Made by a program: the position numbers and the translations under genes. The notes under the pieces were generated by a model. That model had not been told where the DNA came from. It searched no databases and saw only the letters and a program-made list of their open reading frames with translations. 64,000 bases of DNA. It comes from Promerops cafer (Eukaryota; Chordata; Aves; Passeriformes; Nectariniidae). Shown piece after piece: positions 13,201 through 24,727 of this stretch (positions are counted from its first letter, which is position 1; every line of letters begins with the position of its first letter). The stretch spans positions 254,256 to 318,255 of the forward strand of contig VZSE01002194.1 in assembly GCA_013398275.1 (NCBI GenBank), written 5' to 3'.

Positions 13201-14854
13201 CTGACAGACAGCACTCGGCCTCCAGCAGCTTTTCTCAGCCCACAGCACAACCCCTCTGTACCCAAGGATTCAAACGGGGACACAGAGTGCTGGTGGCTGT
13301 CCCAGTCCAGCAGTTAAAGCCCAGTTTTCCTCCCTTCTCTCCCCCAGGAGAAGGGGAAAACACAGTTTGTCTTGTGGCCCAGAACAAGACAAAGGGGTCA
13401 AAGGACAACACACATTTTTTGAAGAGTCTGAGAAACACTCTGAAGGCTGAAATGGGATTTTGCAGCAGCCAGGGCTGTCCCTGGGTTCAGAGACTCCTGG
13501 TGAAATGAGGCAGCCCTGTGAAGGACAGGAAACAGAGCACTCCTTTCTCCTATATCCAGAGAAAATGAGTCCCATCAAAATACTTAAATAACTAGAAATA
13601 AATTATTCCCCTTTTTCCTAATCAAAACAAAAAGCAGCCATATAAAAATCAAATAAATTAAAATCCCCAGGACAAACTGTGATGAGAAGAGGGGGATCTG
13701 GACTTAGTGAGCAGTTTTGTACTGCATAGTACAAAGCAAACAAGAAAATACAATGAAAAAACCACAGAAAGAGCCTGGAATAGTAAAGTAAAACATCCCA
13801 GCTGTCCACACTGAAATGGTGCAGCCTCCTCTCTGTTTGCACAGGGAAGATGTGCCACCTTCCCATCCAAAACCAGCTCAGGATTGATGCAAAAAACCAC
13901 AATCCCAAGGACAGAGGCTGTACCAGGCAGGCAAAGAGCAGGTCCCTTCACAGAGGGATGCAGGGAGGTAACAGAGCAGAGTCCCAGGCTCACGAGGCAG
14001 GAATGCTCTTGCACATCAGTGACCCTCACACCAGCAAAAAATCCCACTTGGCTCCAGAAACAACATCCTTTGCAGCTGAGGTACAGCAAATATTGTTTCC
14101 CTTCTGCTCCAGTAAAAGAGTGAAGCTTAAGAAAAGTGCCCTTATTAAGACAAAGTAATTAATTCTTATAATTCAAGTAAATCACAGTCACTGCCTGCAG
14201 CTGTATCCAGAGGAAGCAGGGACTGTGCTTTGAAGGTCCCAGGATCTGCCCAGCAGCTCTGGCAGCTCCCCTGCAGAGATGGATTTTATCTCTAGATGGG
14301 TTTGTGCTGGAAGTCCTTTCCCGTGCAGCAATGCCTCCAGTGCCTGGGCCCATAATTAAAATAGTGGAAGAAGACCAAGTTTAAGCACCAGGGGGTTTTG
14401 AAAACCCTAGGTTAGATGTTGTACCTGGGAAGGGTCACCCCAGGGAGTGTTCCTAAACAGGTGGAACCTGCACTGGCAGATCCTCTGTCCCTCCTCACCC
14501 ATCCAGAGGTCAGTCCCCAAAGGGGCACTCCAAAAAAATAAAAAAAAAAGGCTGGGAAAGCAGCACTCAGAGAGCCAGCACCTCTGCAGCAAAAAGGAAA
14601 AAAATATTAAAAAATAGGGGCACAGTGAGATGTTGGGTTGAGGGCTGAGGAGAGAAGGAGCGACGTGCTGAGGTCTGGCTGCTGGTGTGAGGAGGGGACA
14701 CGGCCTGCCCCAGCCCCTGAGATTCCCAGCTGCTGCAGCGTGCAGGGAAATCGTGGTGCTGCAGGGAGTGGAGAGGACAGAGGGAAGGGCAGAGCGGATT
14801 TCCACGTCTTCACCATCTCAGTGTCCAGGAGATGCTCCCCCAAGCTCGTGTCCT
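10250..14854 (-). promoter_or_regulatory. CACFD1: Probable long 3' UTR of CACFD1 with two poly(A) signals
   Basis: No coding exon is recognisable between the two genes. On the minus strand AATAAA occurs at 11472-11477 and at 10267-10272, which would give 3' UTRs of about 3.4 or 4.6 kb. The human CACFD1 3' UTR is also kilobases long. The distal signal lies under 200 bases from the SLC2A6 poly(A) signal, so the two transcripts would end almost back to back. The UTR assignment is an inference from the signals; no transcript evidence is available here. Confidence 0.4.
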
Positions 14855-17800
14855 TCAGAGAGCCTGTCCCTCCAGGGTCCCCGTGAGCTTCTCTTCATCC
14901 ATCTGCTTCTGCTGCTGGTGGATCCGGGCGTAGGCAATGGCATCTCCCCTGTGGAGAGAAGGGTCAGCGTGGGGACGGCAGAGATTGTCCCACCTGGGGC
15001 CGGGCCCTCCGTGCCAAGGGATTCCAGGGGTGGAACCACACTCGCTGGCCCTCGCCAACCCCCAAAGCTGCTCTCTGCCCCAGAGCTGGGCCCACCCCCC
15101 CAAGAGCTGCAGAAGGAAGAGTGGGACCATCAGCACAACCTGGTCTGAACTCCCAAAAGCTCTGAGCTTCAGCAGCCCCCGGGACCTTCCCTCCCAGGGC
15201 TCTGAGATGAGGGAGATTTTCTCTGGCCGCGTTTACACCTCAGCACGGTTTGTGCAAGAGGCAAGCAGAGCCTTAGGGAGGCAGATGGGGCAAGGGCTGG
15301 AGCTCCATCTCCCCCTTCCCTGCCCTCCACGAGCAGCTGGACCTCTCTTACTTCTTTCCAAGGGCCGACAGACCGTAGAGCACGCCGGTGGCGAAGGCGA
15401 CGGCGTTGCCGAAGAGCGTGGTCAGCGTCAGGCTGAGCATGACGGGGAACACGGCCATCCTGGAACACAGGGGCAGCCCTCAGAGCCGGGCCCCGCTCCC
15501 CACGGGATGCAGGGATGTTCTCTCCCCGGGACGTGCCCACGGTCAGCCCCCAGGAGCCTCCTCACCCGCAGTAGAACGCCGCCTTCTGCCAGGCCCGCAG
15601 CCTGTCGGCCCTGGCGGACACGGCGCTGGCGAACTCGATGAACTGGCAGCAGAAGGGGGCCTCGCACAGGAACAGCACGAAGGCGTTGAGCCTCCAGAGA
15701 GAGCAAACCAGAGTTAATCCTGCCTCTTAATCACCCAGAGTGGGGGTCAGCAACGCCCCCAGGCCCACAGAGAGGGGACACTCCGTGCTCCGTGCAGGTG
15801 AAGGGAATGGTGAGGCCAGACCCCGCTCTGCTCCCCCTGCTTTTTGATAATTTCCAAATTTCCAAGCCCTGCTGCCCCAGACTTATTTTGGACAAGGGTA
15901 TCTCAGTATTTACCTACAAATGCATAAAGAAATAATATAAATAGAATAAACCTAACATCTCAACCTGCCTGATGGAGCAAGATCTGGCAATTCCCAGAGC
16001 CTGATGGACGTTTCACTCCCATCCACTGCTCAAGCAGGGAAGCTTTGCCCCCCTCAGTGGGGTCTGGTTAACAATACCTCCCTCCCAGCAGGAAAATGAA
16101 AAGAAACCCTGCTCACATCATCCACACGCCGGCTGCGATGTTCAGGGGGTTGATGGTGACACAGTTCCAGAGACCAGCAAAGGCACAGGCTGGAAAGAAA
16201 GAGGCTGTCAGTGACCACCACCATGTCCAACCCCGTACGCCCTTGGCCAGCACCTGTGGGCACTGCAGGGCAGCACAGGATGGTGGGTGGAAAGGTCTGC
16301 TGGCCCAAAAAGAGCCTGGAATGCAGGGAAGAGCCCTGCTCTGGTATCCTTTTGCTCTGAGTGCTGGTCCAACAATTATTTCCCTTGTGTAGAACAACAT
16401 TTGCTTCCACATGGAGTCAAGGACGTGCACCCGGATTTTATGTGCCAAGGTAGACAAGCAGTGCCAGCAGGTTCCACCTGTGAGCAGCACGGGGCAAGCT
16501 CAGCACAAACATGACTTGCACAGAGGCAAATAATAAATACAGCAGAGGTGAACCCAGCCTCTGCCACTCACTGCTGGTTCTGTGCAGCTTCACCAGAGAT
16601 GGGCAGAAAAGAGCCAAGTTTGGGTCTCTGCTTATACAAAAGGCAGTGAATAAAGCCCAAATTAACCCCCGTGCTCCGGGCTCTGTAACTCAGGGAGAGG
16701 AACCAGGCAGCAGAGACTGAGCTGAGCTGCATCCACCTCCCTGCTGCCTCATTAAACTTGCAGAGTGTTCCTGGCACCTGATACGGCCCCTTCCCTCTGC
16801 CAGTGCCAGAGTGGCACCGGGAACTCGAGCCCAGGTGGGAGGGCAGGAGGCACACCCTCAGTAAACTGCACAGCTCCAGCTAAAATGAATTCTGTAGCCT
16901 TTAAAGGCTGTCTTGGGGATGATGGAGAGCAGCAGAGTCCCTCTCTGAGGGCGAGACCAGCCCTCGATTGAGGATTTTGGGTGTCTGCTAAGGGGATCCC
17001 TGAGCAGAGCTACTGCGAGCAGCCCTGACCTTCAAAAGCCTGGCACATGCTTGCAAGGTTTCTTTTAAGCAGTCGCTGCTGAATCCTCAAAGTTCCTTTA
17101 AAAATAGTTACCCTTGTTTACCAGGCTGGGAAGCAGAATTGCAGGCAATGACAGGACAGATTGAAGGTCATCCCATGAGCAAATGACCTCCTGGTCTTAG
17201 GAAACACCAAAAAACGTTGTTTTTTAACACTTCCTAGAACTAAGTCCATAGGACCCAAAATCTTTTGGAGAGTCCTGCAAGAACAAGATCAGCTAGCAGA
17301 GGGGATATGCCAGAGGATGTGCTAATATGCAAGGGCACTTCTCATCCTCCCATCCCACAGGGACCGGTGTCAGTGTCCCCACACTGCCGGGGAAACTGAG
17401 GCATGGGGGTGGGATGATCTGTTCATGGTCACACATGCAAACAGCTGGAGAGGAGCAATGGCAAGCAGGATTCCTGGGAGCTGGGGGCAGATGGAGAGCA
17501 GGCCCACGGGGTTCTAATTCCCTGTGACCACCAAACCCTTGGATGCTGACGGAAGAGGAGCTCGGGGGAAGCACCCCAGGCTTGTGGCACTCGTTGTCCC
17601 CCAGGAAAGGACATTCCTGACAATAATGCTGAGTGACTTTCTGGCACTTTATAATTAGCAGAGCAGCAAAACCTCCCAGCTATCCCCAAAGCACAGCCAG
17701 GGTTGGGGCAGGACCCTGCCTTGCTGAGCAGCATAGCAGAGCACAGAGGTCCGGGCAGTTCCCAGCAGGTCTCCACCACACAGCAAACCAAGGGAAGCAG

Positions 17801-20800
17801 AATGTTCTTTTCCAAGCAAGTTTTTTTTCCTAATCAAACCAACAAGGGGTTGTTTTGCCAGGTTTCTGGTTTGGTTTTGTCCCCAGACACTCCAAAACAA
17901 CCCTGCAGCACCATGCCCTGCAGCAGTCCTGGCTCAGCAGGACTGAGGTTGCCAGAGGACTAATGACCCAGGAAGCAGAGCTGAGCAAGCCCCACGTCAG
18001 CAGGAGCACGGAGCAGCAGGAAAGGAGTCAAAGGTTTGGGATCACAGGAGCACTGCCCCCAGAGCTGCTGCCAACAGCCACAGCCACACAACGACTCGGT
18101 GACCTTGGGTCTCCTTTGCAGAGCTGCTTGTCCCACAGCAGCCTGGCACATCCTCGTCCCACCAGGGCAGGAGCTGATCCCACCCCTGCCAAGCCAAAGA
18201 TTTCTTTTTAAAATATTTTCTTTTCGAACAGAGGCCTCACAACAGGGTTAAAATGCAGATAATGCTCAGTGGCACGTAAGCTAAGGGAGACAGACAGTTC
18301 TGCCATTTGTTTAACTGCTGTCCCATCTCGAATCCCTGAGGAAGCACAAATAACTGGGAGCTAAAACGAGGGGGGAAGGACACCCTTTCCTACAAAGGCT
18401 CTATTCATTTCCAGCAGCTGGTCACTGTCCTCAGCACAAGCCTATTTTTGCTCCTAGAGCGTTTTACAAAGCCACAGACTCTCCTCGTCCCATTACAAAC
18501 AGGAACACAAGGGAGAGAAGGGACTTGGCCAAGGTCACCAAGCCAGCGTGTGCAGGAGCCAGAAACGGATCCTGAACCTTGTCTGTCTGGTTCTTGCTCC
18601 AGCCCTTGGATTTTTCTGGCTGAAGCAAGTTGTGGCTGCAGGTGTTTGCATGTGGCAGATGTTGTCTGCTGGTCTCACCTCCACTAACGAAGTTTCTCTT
18701 CCTTTCTGAGGGAATTTTTCCTTCTGTAAGAAATAATCCAGCCCTGTAGCAGCATTACAATCCAGTTGCTCACAATCCTTATGAATTACTCCTGTTCTTT
18801 CACAGCGAGCTCTGAGAACAGCAGCGAGCTCCAGCCTGGCTGGTTTATTCATCACCTCCTCTCCAAACTGTCCACCTTCAACAAGGTGGTGCTGAACAAG
18901 CAGCATTTTGAAGAGGAATGTTGGTAGCACTGGGCACTGGTTGTTTATTTCCACAATCCCCCTTTTCCCTGTTCATAAGGAGAGTTTGTGCCTCGTTCTC
19001 TGCCTGATAAAGAGACAGTCAAGGCTCCAGAGCCAGCTGTCACTCCCCAAATCTTTGGCAAACCCTGTTAAGAACCTGGCTCTTCTTCCAAAAGCTTCTC
19101 CCAGACTCACCCAAAGACATAAAACTCTCATCTTTCCTGTAAAAACAAGCCACGAGGTCGCAGAGCCGTGAACAAAAGGTTGGGAAAATAATCCAAGTAT
19201 AATTCAGCTGCTTAGAAACACCAAGACAGAGAGGAAAAAAAGAAGAAATTTGCACTTTCAAGCCACTCACAAGCTGCTTTAGCACGAGGCTGGCAGTGCC
19301 ACCAGCATGACCCACCAGCTCTTCACCCTCCATCCACATCACCCCGAGCTGTGCACGGGATAAAACTGCAGGGAAAGCGCCGAGGCTCTGGCTACAGCCA
19401 CAGCCTGTGGGAAAGAAGCTGCTCCTCTGAACCCCCACCTGGGACCTGCTCCACAGACACTTCCCAGCTGGTTCTCCTGGCTGCTGGCCGGGCCAGGAGC
19501 GCGGGGGCCTCCGGCAGGGCACGGCGAGGCCCCGGCGCTCGGCCCCGCAAGAGCAGCCCCACCAAATCCTGCCACACCTCCAGAATTTCAGCACCTAGCA
19601 CATGAAACGGTGAGAGCAGCACATGTTTTATCAGCCCGGCCAAAAAGGGCTGCCAGGAGCCTGCCCAGTGATACCACAGGGTGCAAATGTCAGCTCCAAA
19701 AACGTCGTGGGGTTGTGGAGCCCAGTCCCAAGGCAAAAGGCAGGCATGAGAAGGGGCAGGGGGAGAGGGTGATCAGGCACAAAGCTCCAGCTGATGGAAT
19801 AAATCAGGGCTGACTGCACTGGCTGAGAATCCTCTTGTTTAACTTGAAGTTGTGGACCTGAAGCAGAAGAAATTCTCCATCCTGTGCTCTGCAGGAGATC
19901 AGACTAAGCGGTCATAACAGTCCCTCCTGCTTTTAAGAGCTATTAATCTCTGCACAGAATGTAGCAAAACAGCACTCCAGGACAGGCTGATTTCTGGCAA
20001 AGTTGCTGAGACTCTTTCCCTGGGAAAATTTTTTTCAGCAGCAGGTAATTCTGAGCTCAGCCAACTCACTCTCCGTTCTCTGTGTCCTACCAAACCCTTA
20101 AAAACACACAGCACAAACCAAAACCATTCTTCACCTTCAGTAAAACCCACGGGCAGGCCTTCTGCAATCAGCAACAGCAGCAATGGGAAACATGCTCTGA
20201 CAGTCAGGATGGAGGGGGGGGGAAACAAGTTGCAGGAACATACACTCAAAAGTCAAATAAGATAAACCAAACCCTGTGGCCACTCTTCCAGCCCTGACCT
20301 GACCCCCCTGAGCTTGCTCCTAGTAAAATCATCCAATTTGCCTGCCCACAGCCCTCCTGCAGCAGCAGGGGCTCAGCTGCTGCTCCCATCACTGCCAGGG
20401 GTGCCAAATCCAAGAAGAAACTCGGGGATTTGCAGGTTGCCCCGTGACGTGCCCGCTGCCGGGTGCCAAAGTTCAGCAGGCTCAGCGAGCACAGAGCACA
20501 TCCCTCGTGGGCACCTGAACCCACCCCGCTCCAGGCACAGCCACCGCTCCCCCTTCTGCCCCAAAGCAGTGCCCAGAGCTGGCACCACCCCATCACCCCA
20601 AAAACCCTTCATGGCACAGCCCCCCTGCGCCAACAGGACCCCCACAAAGGTGGCGGGAGCCCGACACGAGCTCTGTCATGCAGGAGGGGGCACGCAGAGG
20701 GACGGGGATACTCACACATGCCCCCGATGACCCCGGCAATCCTGCAGAGCCACCTGTACCACCAGGTCATGCCCTCGTCGGCGGAGGTGGCCGCTGGCTC

Positions 20801-20842
20801 GGGGGCTGCTGCTGCTGGGAACTGCTCATCCTGCGAGCTCAT
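14855..20842 (-). CDS. CACFD1: CACFD1 (Flower homologue), tetraspan membrane protein, 5 exons, 175 aa
   Basis: Vertebrate homologue of Drosophila Flower, a small vesicle/plasma-membrane protein proposed to conduct calcium and to act in vesicle recycling and cell fitness signalling. Exons in transcript order: 20716-20842, 16117-16189, 15566-15691, 15352-15459, 14855-14948. They sum to 528 bases and the frame closes throughout. Diagnostic stretches are EGMTWWYRWLCR near the N-terminus, NPLNIAAGVWMM, the acidic FLCEAPFCCQFIEFA (the conserved glutamate of the EAP motif) and GNAVAFATGVLYGLSALGKK, ending in EEKLTGTLEGQAL. Several hydrophobic segments fit four membrane passes. The length is close to human (172 aa). 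Intron 1 (16190-20715) holds nothing else recognised. ADAMTS13 lies upstream in the same orientation. Confidence 0.95.
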
Positions 20843-20845
20843 CTC

Positions 20846-20862
20846 CCCCCGGCTGCCGGGGG
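20846..20862 (-). promoter_or_regulatory. CACFD1: GC-only inverted repeat in the CACFD1 5' leader
   Basis: Three bases upstream of the start codon the transcript would read CCCCCGG-CAG-CCGGGGG, a perfect 7-bp stem with a 3-nt loop. Its position and GC content suggest a hairpin that the scanning ribosome must melt. The structure is seen in the sequence; any regulatory effect is inferred. Confidence 0.45.
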
Positions 20863-22983
20863 CTCAGCACCCTGCTGCCCACCTGAGCCCCCAGGGGTCA
20901 CCCCCTTGTCCAGCCAGCCCAGGGGACAGCCCCTACAGCCAGGCCCGGGCCTGTCCCCGTGTCCCCATGCAGGGCCTGGCCCCCCAGGGCTGACAATGGA
21001 GGGTGTCTGGCTGCAGAGCGATGCCAGCGGGCCTGGAGCTGCTCCACGGCTGCCTCGAGCTGCATTGTGGGTCCCCCCCGGCAGCAGGCAGGGCTTTGGC
21101 TTTGATGTCACTCGCATTAAAGGGCAGAGCTCTGCCGCTCATATTCATCAGCACAGGCACAGCCACCAGCCCCACGGCAGCTCTGGATGCCCCCGGGACA
21201 AACTGGGTGTTGTGATCCTGGCAAGCCAGCGTTTGCTTTTCCAGCAAGGGAACAGGAATCCTCACACTGACGGGAATCGAACGCTGGTGCAAAACTCCGC
21301 TCTCCACGTGAGAGGGTTGCACTCCCCGTGTCTGACTGGAATCAGGTTTTCTCCCTGGAAAGGGAGCAGGAGCAGCACTTTGCAAGTGGATGCCCCAGCT
21401 GGCAACCTGGTGGTGTCCAAATGGGACAGGGGAACACCCTGAACTCTCCTAAATTACGAAGGCAACAGCTGCATTTTGTGCAGATGAACATGGAACAGAA
21501 CCAGAGCCCAGCTCTGCACAGTCGATCTGGAACAGTAAATAGCAGTGAGACTTGGGATCCAGAGCAGAGTGGGAAGACAGATCCCATCTGCTAAAAGGTT
21601 ACAAAAAAGGGATTAAGGAAAGGATGTCTTTTCATTACCATCTCCTGTCAGACAGGAAATGAAGGCCCAGGGCCTGCATCACCCACGCACTGCAGAGGGA
21701 TAGCTGATGTGTCCAGCTCCTCGAGGATCTCACTTCAGGAATCTATTTTCTGGCTCCTCCAGGAATGGAACGTAAATCTGGAGGCTGGCAAGCAAAAAAC
21801 TCCAGGTTTAACCAGCAAAAAAACCAGCTATTAATTAAGAAGAGTATTTGTGGTTGTAGAAGGATGTCAGAGAATCCAACTGAGAGAAAGCAGGAGCAGG
21901 GTTAAAACTGCCCAGGCAGAACCATTTATTGCATCCAGCATGAAGAGCAAGTGCAGATGTGTCCAGCCAGGCTCCAGGTGCAGAAAAGACCCTTTAAGCA
22001 GTATATTGTGATTTTGAGGAGGATGACAGATTTGGACCAAAGCACAGCCCAATGTTCAAGATACAAAAAAAAAAAGAAATAACCTAAAAAAATACATTTA
22101 AATGAAACTTGTGTGAATATTTGCCACTGCTCTGAAATCCCTCTTCCTGCCACAGTTTGTCCATGCAGCCTCAACCACAGTTCTTGTCAAATGAAGATAC
22201 AGATTGATAGCACAGCTACTGTTCTTATCTGAGTAAGTCAGACCTGGCATCAAACCTGGCATTAAGAGACAGAATTCTTTCATTTTCTCACAGAAGAGAA
22301 GTGGTGGTATCACTGTCAGATATCCAACAGCAGAACCACAGGAAGGGTAGCTGGGGAGGGACCTCAGGATGTCACTCAGTCCTCCCACATAAAGCCAGCT
22401 GTCACCAGGGCTTGCCCAGGCCAGCAGTGCCTCAGCCCAGCCAACTTGTGAAAACATTCAAGCTTTGAGTGACCTGTCCTAGGGTGGCACTGCCCAGCCC
22501 ACACATCTCCTAGTGTTGGCAGTTTATCCTCATTCACATCTCTGCCTTCTTTATTCCATTCCAGAACTTCACTGTGCCTCAGTTTTGAGGGGCATTTATG
22601 CTGCAAGAGAGTGAATTTAACAGCTAAAACATTATTTGTGGTGTACAGAGGTTTATACTGGAACACCAAGAAATCAAATGACTCTCCTAAAAGGTCCCAC
22701 CACATTACAGAGGCAGGACCCTGACACTCCAGTGCCCAAGTCACCCCTGCAGACATGTAAACTGCATTAATGCCAACCAAATCAGACAGAAAATCCATAT
22801 GAGGAAGATCTGTTAAATATTTGGGGGTTACAGTCTTTTGTATGACCTTTATCAAGACTGAGATCCCAAAGCAGTCAGCAGACATTGTTCTTACTCAACA
22901 GATGAGGAAGCAGTTGCAAGAAGATTAAATGTGTGCTGTGAGCAGGCAGCAGTGACCAACTGGGCCTTTCTCAGGGCAGTGCT
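20863..22983. other. Intergenic region between CACFD1 promoter and ADAMTS13 3' end
   Basis: No coding exon is recognised. The right part probably contains ADAMTS13 3' UTR: a minus-strand AATAAA at 21925-21930 could serve as a distal poly(A) signal. The left part (20863-21200) is GC-rich and is the likely CACFD1 promoter and 5' UTR; a CRE-like tgatgtca lies near 21105. A tRNA box-B-like fragment near 21270 is treated in the findings. Confidence 0.4.
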
Positions 22984-22984
22984 T

Positions 22985-24727
22985 TTATTTGGGCTCAATG
23001 GCGTGATATTCAGCCCAGAAATGGGTTCTGTGATCCTTAACATTTTCATGGAATTCAATTTCAGCTTGGCTTCCTGTTGACTGCCACAGGAATTGCTGCT
23101 TCCCATGGAACACCACTGTCTTCATGGTGCTGACATCTCGGACCTGCAGGAAGAAAAACCAAACCATTTTATCTCAGCAGGCTACACATGAAATAAACAC
23201 CTAAAAAAATACTGGAGCCTTGCAGATTGGTCACTCAGGGGAAAGCTGTGCTACAAAGAAAATAGAAGAAATACAGTAGATATCAGAAATCCTCATTCCT
23301 GTCTACATTTGCACAACAGAGATCAGAGTCCCTGATTTGTGACTGAACTGTGCAGTGGGTGGAAATCTCCAATGGAGGTGAGTTTGTTCCCACCCAAATC
23401 ACTCCACTGGGGCTGCTGCCTCCTCACCAGGATGTAGTTGAAGTGTGTGTGGTTGCCCCCAGGGCCCAGGTCAGTGCTGAGGGCGCGGATGGAGATGCGC
23501 TGCCGCGGGGCCACCGTGATGAAAGTCCGACACACGACCTCCTGCCTCTCCTCAGGCAACTGCACAGGATTCACTACTGCACCCCGGGGGCCAAACAGCT
23601 GCTGGTCACAGTCTGACAGGGCAAAGGGAGAAGAGAAAATGGGTTAGCACCAGCACCAGCACCTCCAAGAAAGAAATCATTTAAATTAAACACAGGCAGA
23701 ACATTTTCTTTAGGGATTTTCATCTGGGGACCTTCAAGCATCAGCAAACACCTGGGGGGGGTTTGCTTTAAAACAAAGGGGGAGTCCACAATTAATACTG
23801 ATTCCAACACTCCTCGAGAAGGGCATTGTTAATTGCTGAAAATGAAGCAAGGTTTCCATAGATTTCCACAGACAACCACCATTCATGCAACTCCGTGGGC
23901 CTCAATCTAAAGCAAGAGCAAAGCTTTCAGTAGAGTACCTTGGTAATATTTTTTGGTTGCAGTTCTGCTGTTGTACTGCAGAATGACCCCGTTTCCTGGC
24001 AGCACAACACGCTGTTTCACAATCAGTGTGTTGGTTCTGGAATTTATCAGTGACAGAGGGAGCTTCCTGCAGCCTGTGCGCCACATCATTCGCCCAGAAA
24101 ACAGCAGGACCTCACCTGGAACGGATGAGCACACGGCCTAGAAACGGTTTTGTTTTAAGTAAAAGCCACAGCCTCTCTTAGGCAGGTCTGGAATCAAGTA
24201 ATTTCTGCATCTTGTTTCTATCTTATCAAAATCTGTCATGAGAACAGGCCAGTTAACTAATCCAACTGCTGATTCCAGCTAGAGGGTACATCAGTTTTAT
24301 AACAGGCCAACCAAGCAGCTTCTTTAACCCCATAAGCTCCTTTCATCTCATATCTACCAACAAAACAGGAAAGAAACCACTGTGCAAGGGGAGGACAAGC
24401 AGCACCTTCATTTTGTTCCATCTGGCAACGACTTGGTGGAACAGAAAAACCCAGCAGAATGGTTTCAGAGATTACAGAGGGTCTGAGGCAGCCAGAGCTT
24501 TTCGAGGCACCAGAAAAGGTGCAGCTTGAGATGCAGCTTTGCCAAAGGGCCAGGCTGGAGCCCAGAGCTCCAGGCAGTACCTGCACTGCAGTTGAGGGAG
24601 CTCTCCAGGATGGTCACCGAGATCTCCTCCCTCAGGGGACGCCCGATGGCCACCGTGCAGTCCCTGCTCTCCACGCCTGTCATGTTGATGATGCCAGTGG
24701 CATTGAGAAACAGGTTTCCACAGACAC
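22985..24727 (-). other. ADAMTS13: ADAMTS13 CUB1 and CUB2 exons
   Basis: CUB1 is on 24581-24727 and 23939-24115 (RDCTVAIGRPL, ESSLNCSAG, TNTLIVKQR) and CUB2 on 23428-23612 and 22985-23143 (CDQQLFGPRGAVV, FHGKQQFLWQS). The human motifs DCAVAIGRPLGE and ESSLNCSAG align directly. The tail ends HAIEPK and is shorter than human, where a longer C-terminal extension follows. The stop codon overlaps an AATAAA hexamer (22984-22989). Confidence 0.92.
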
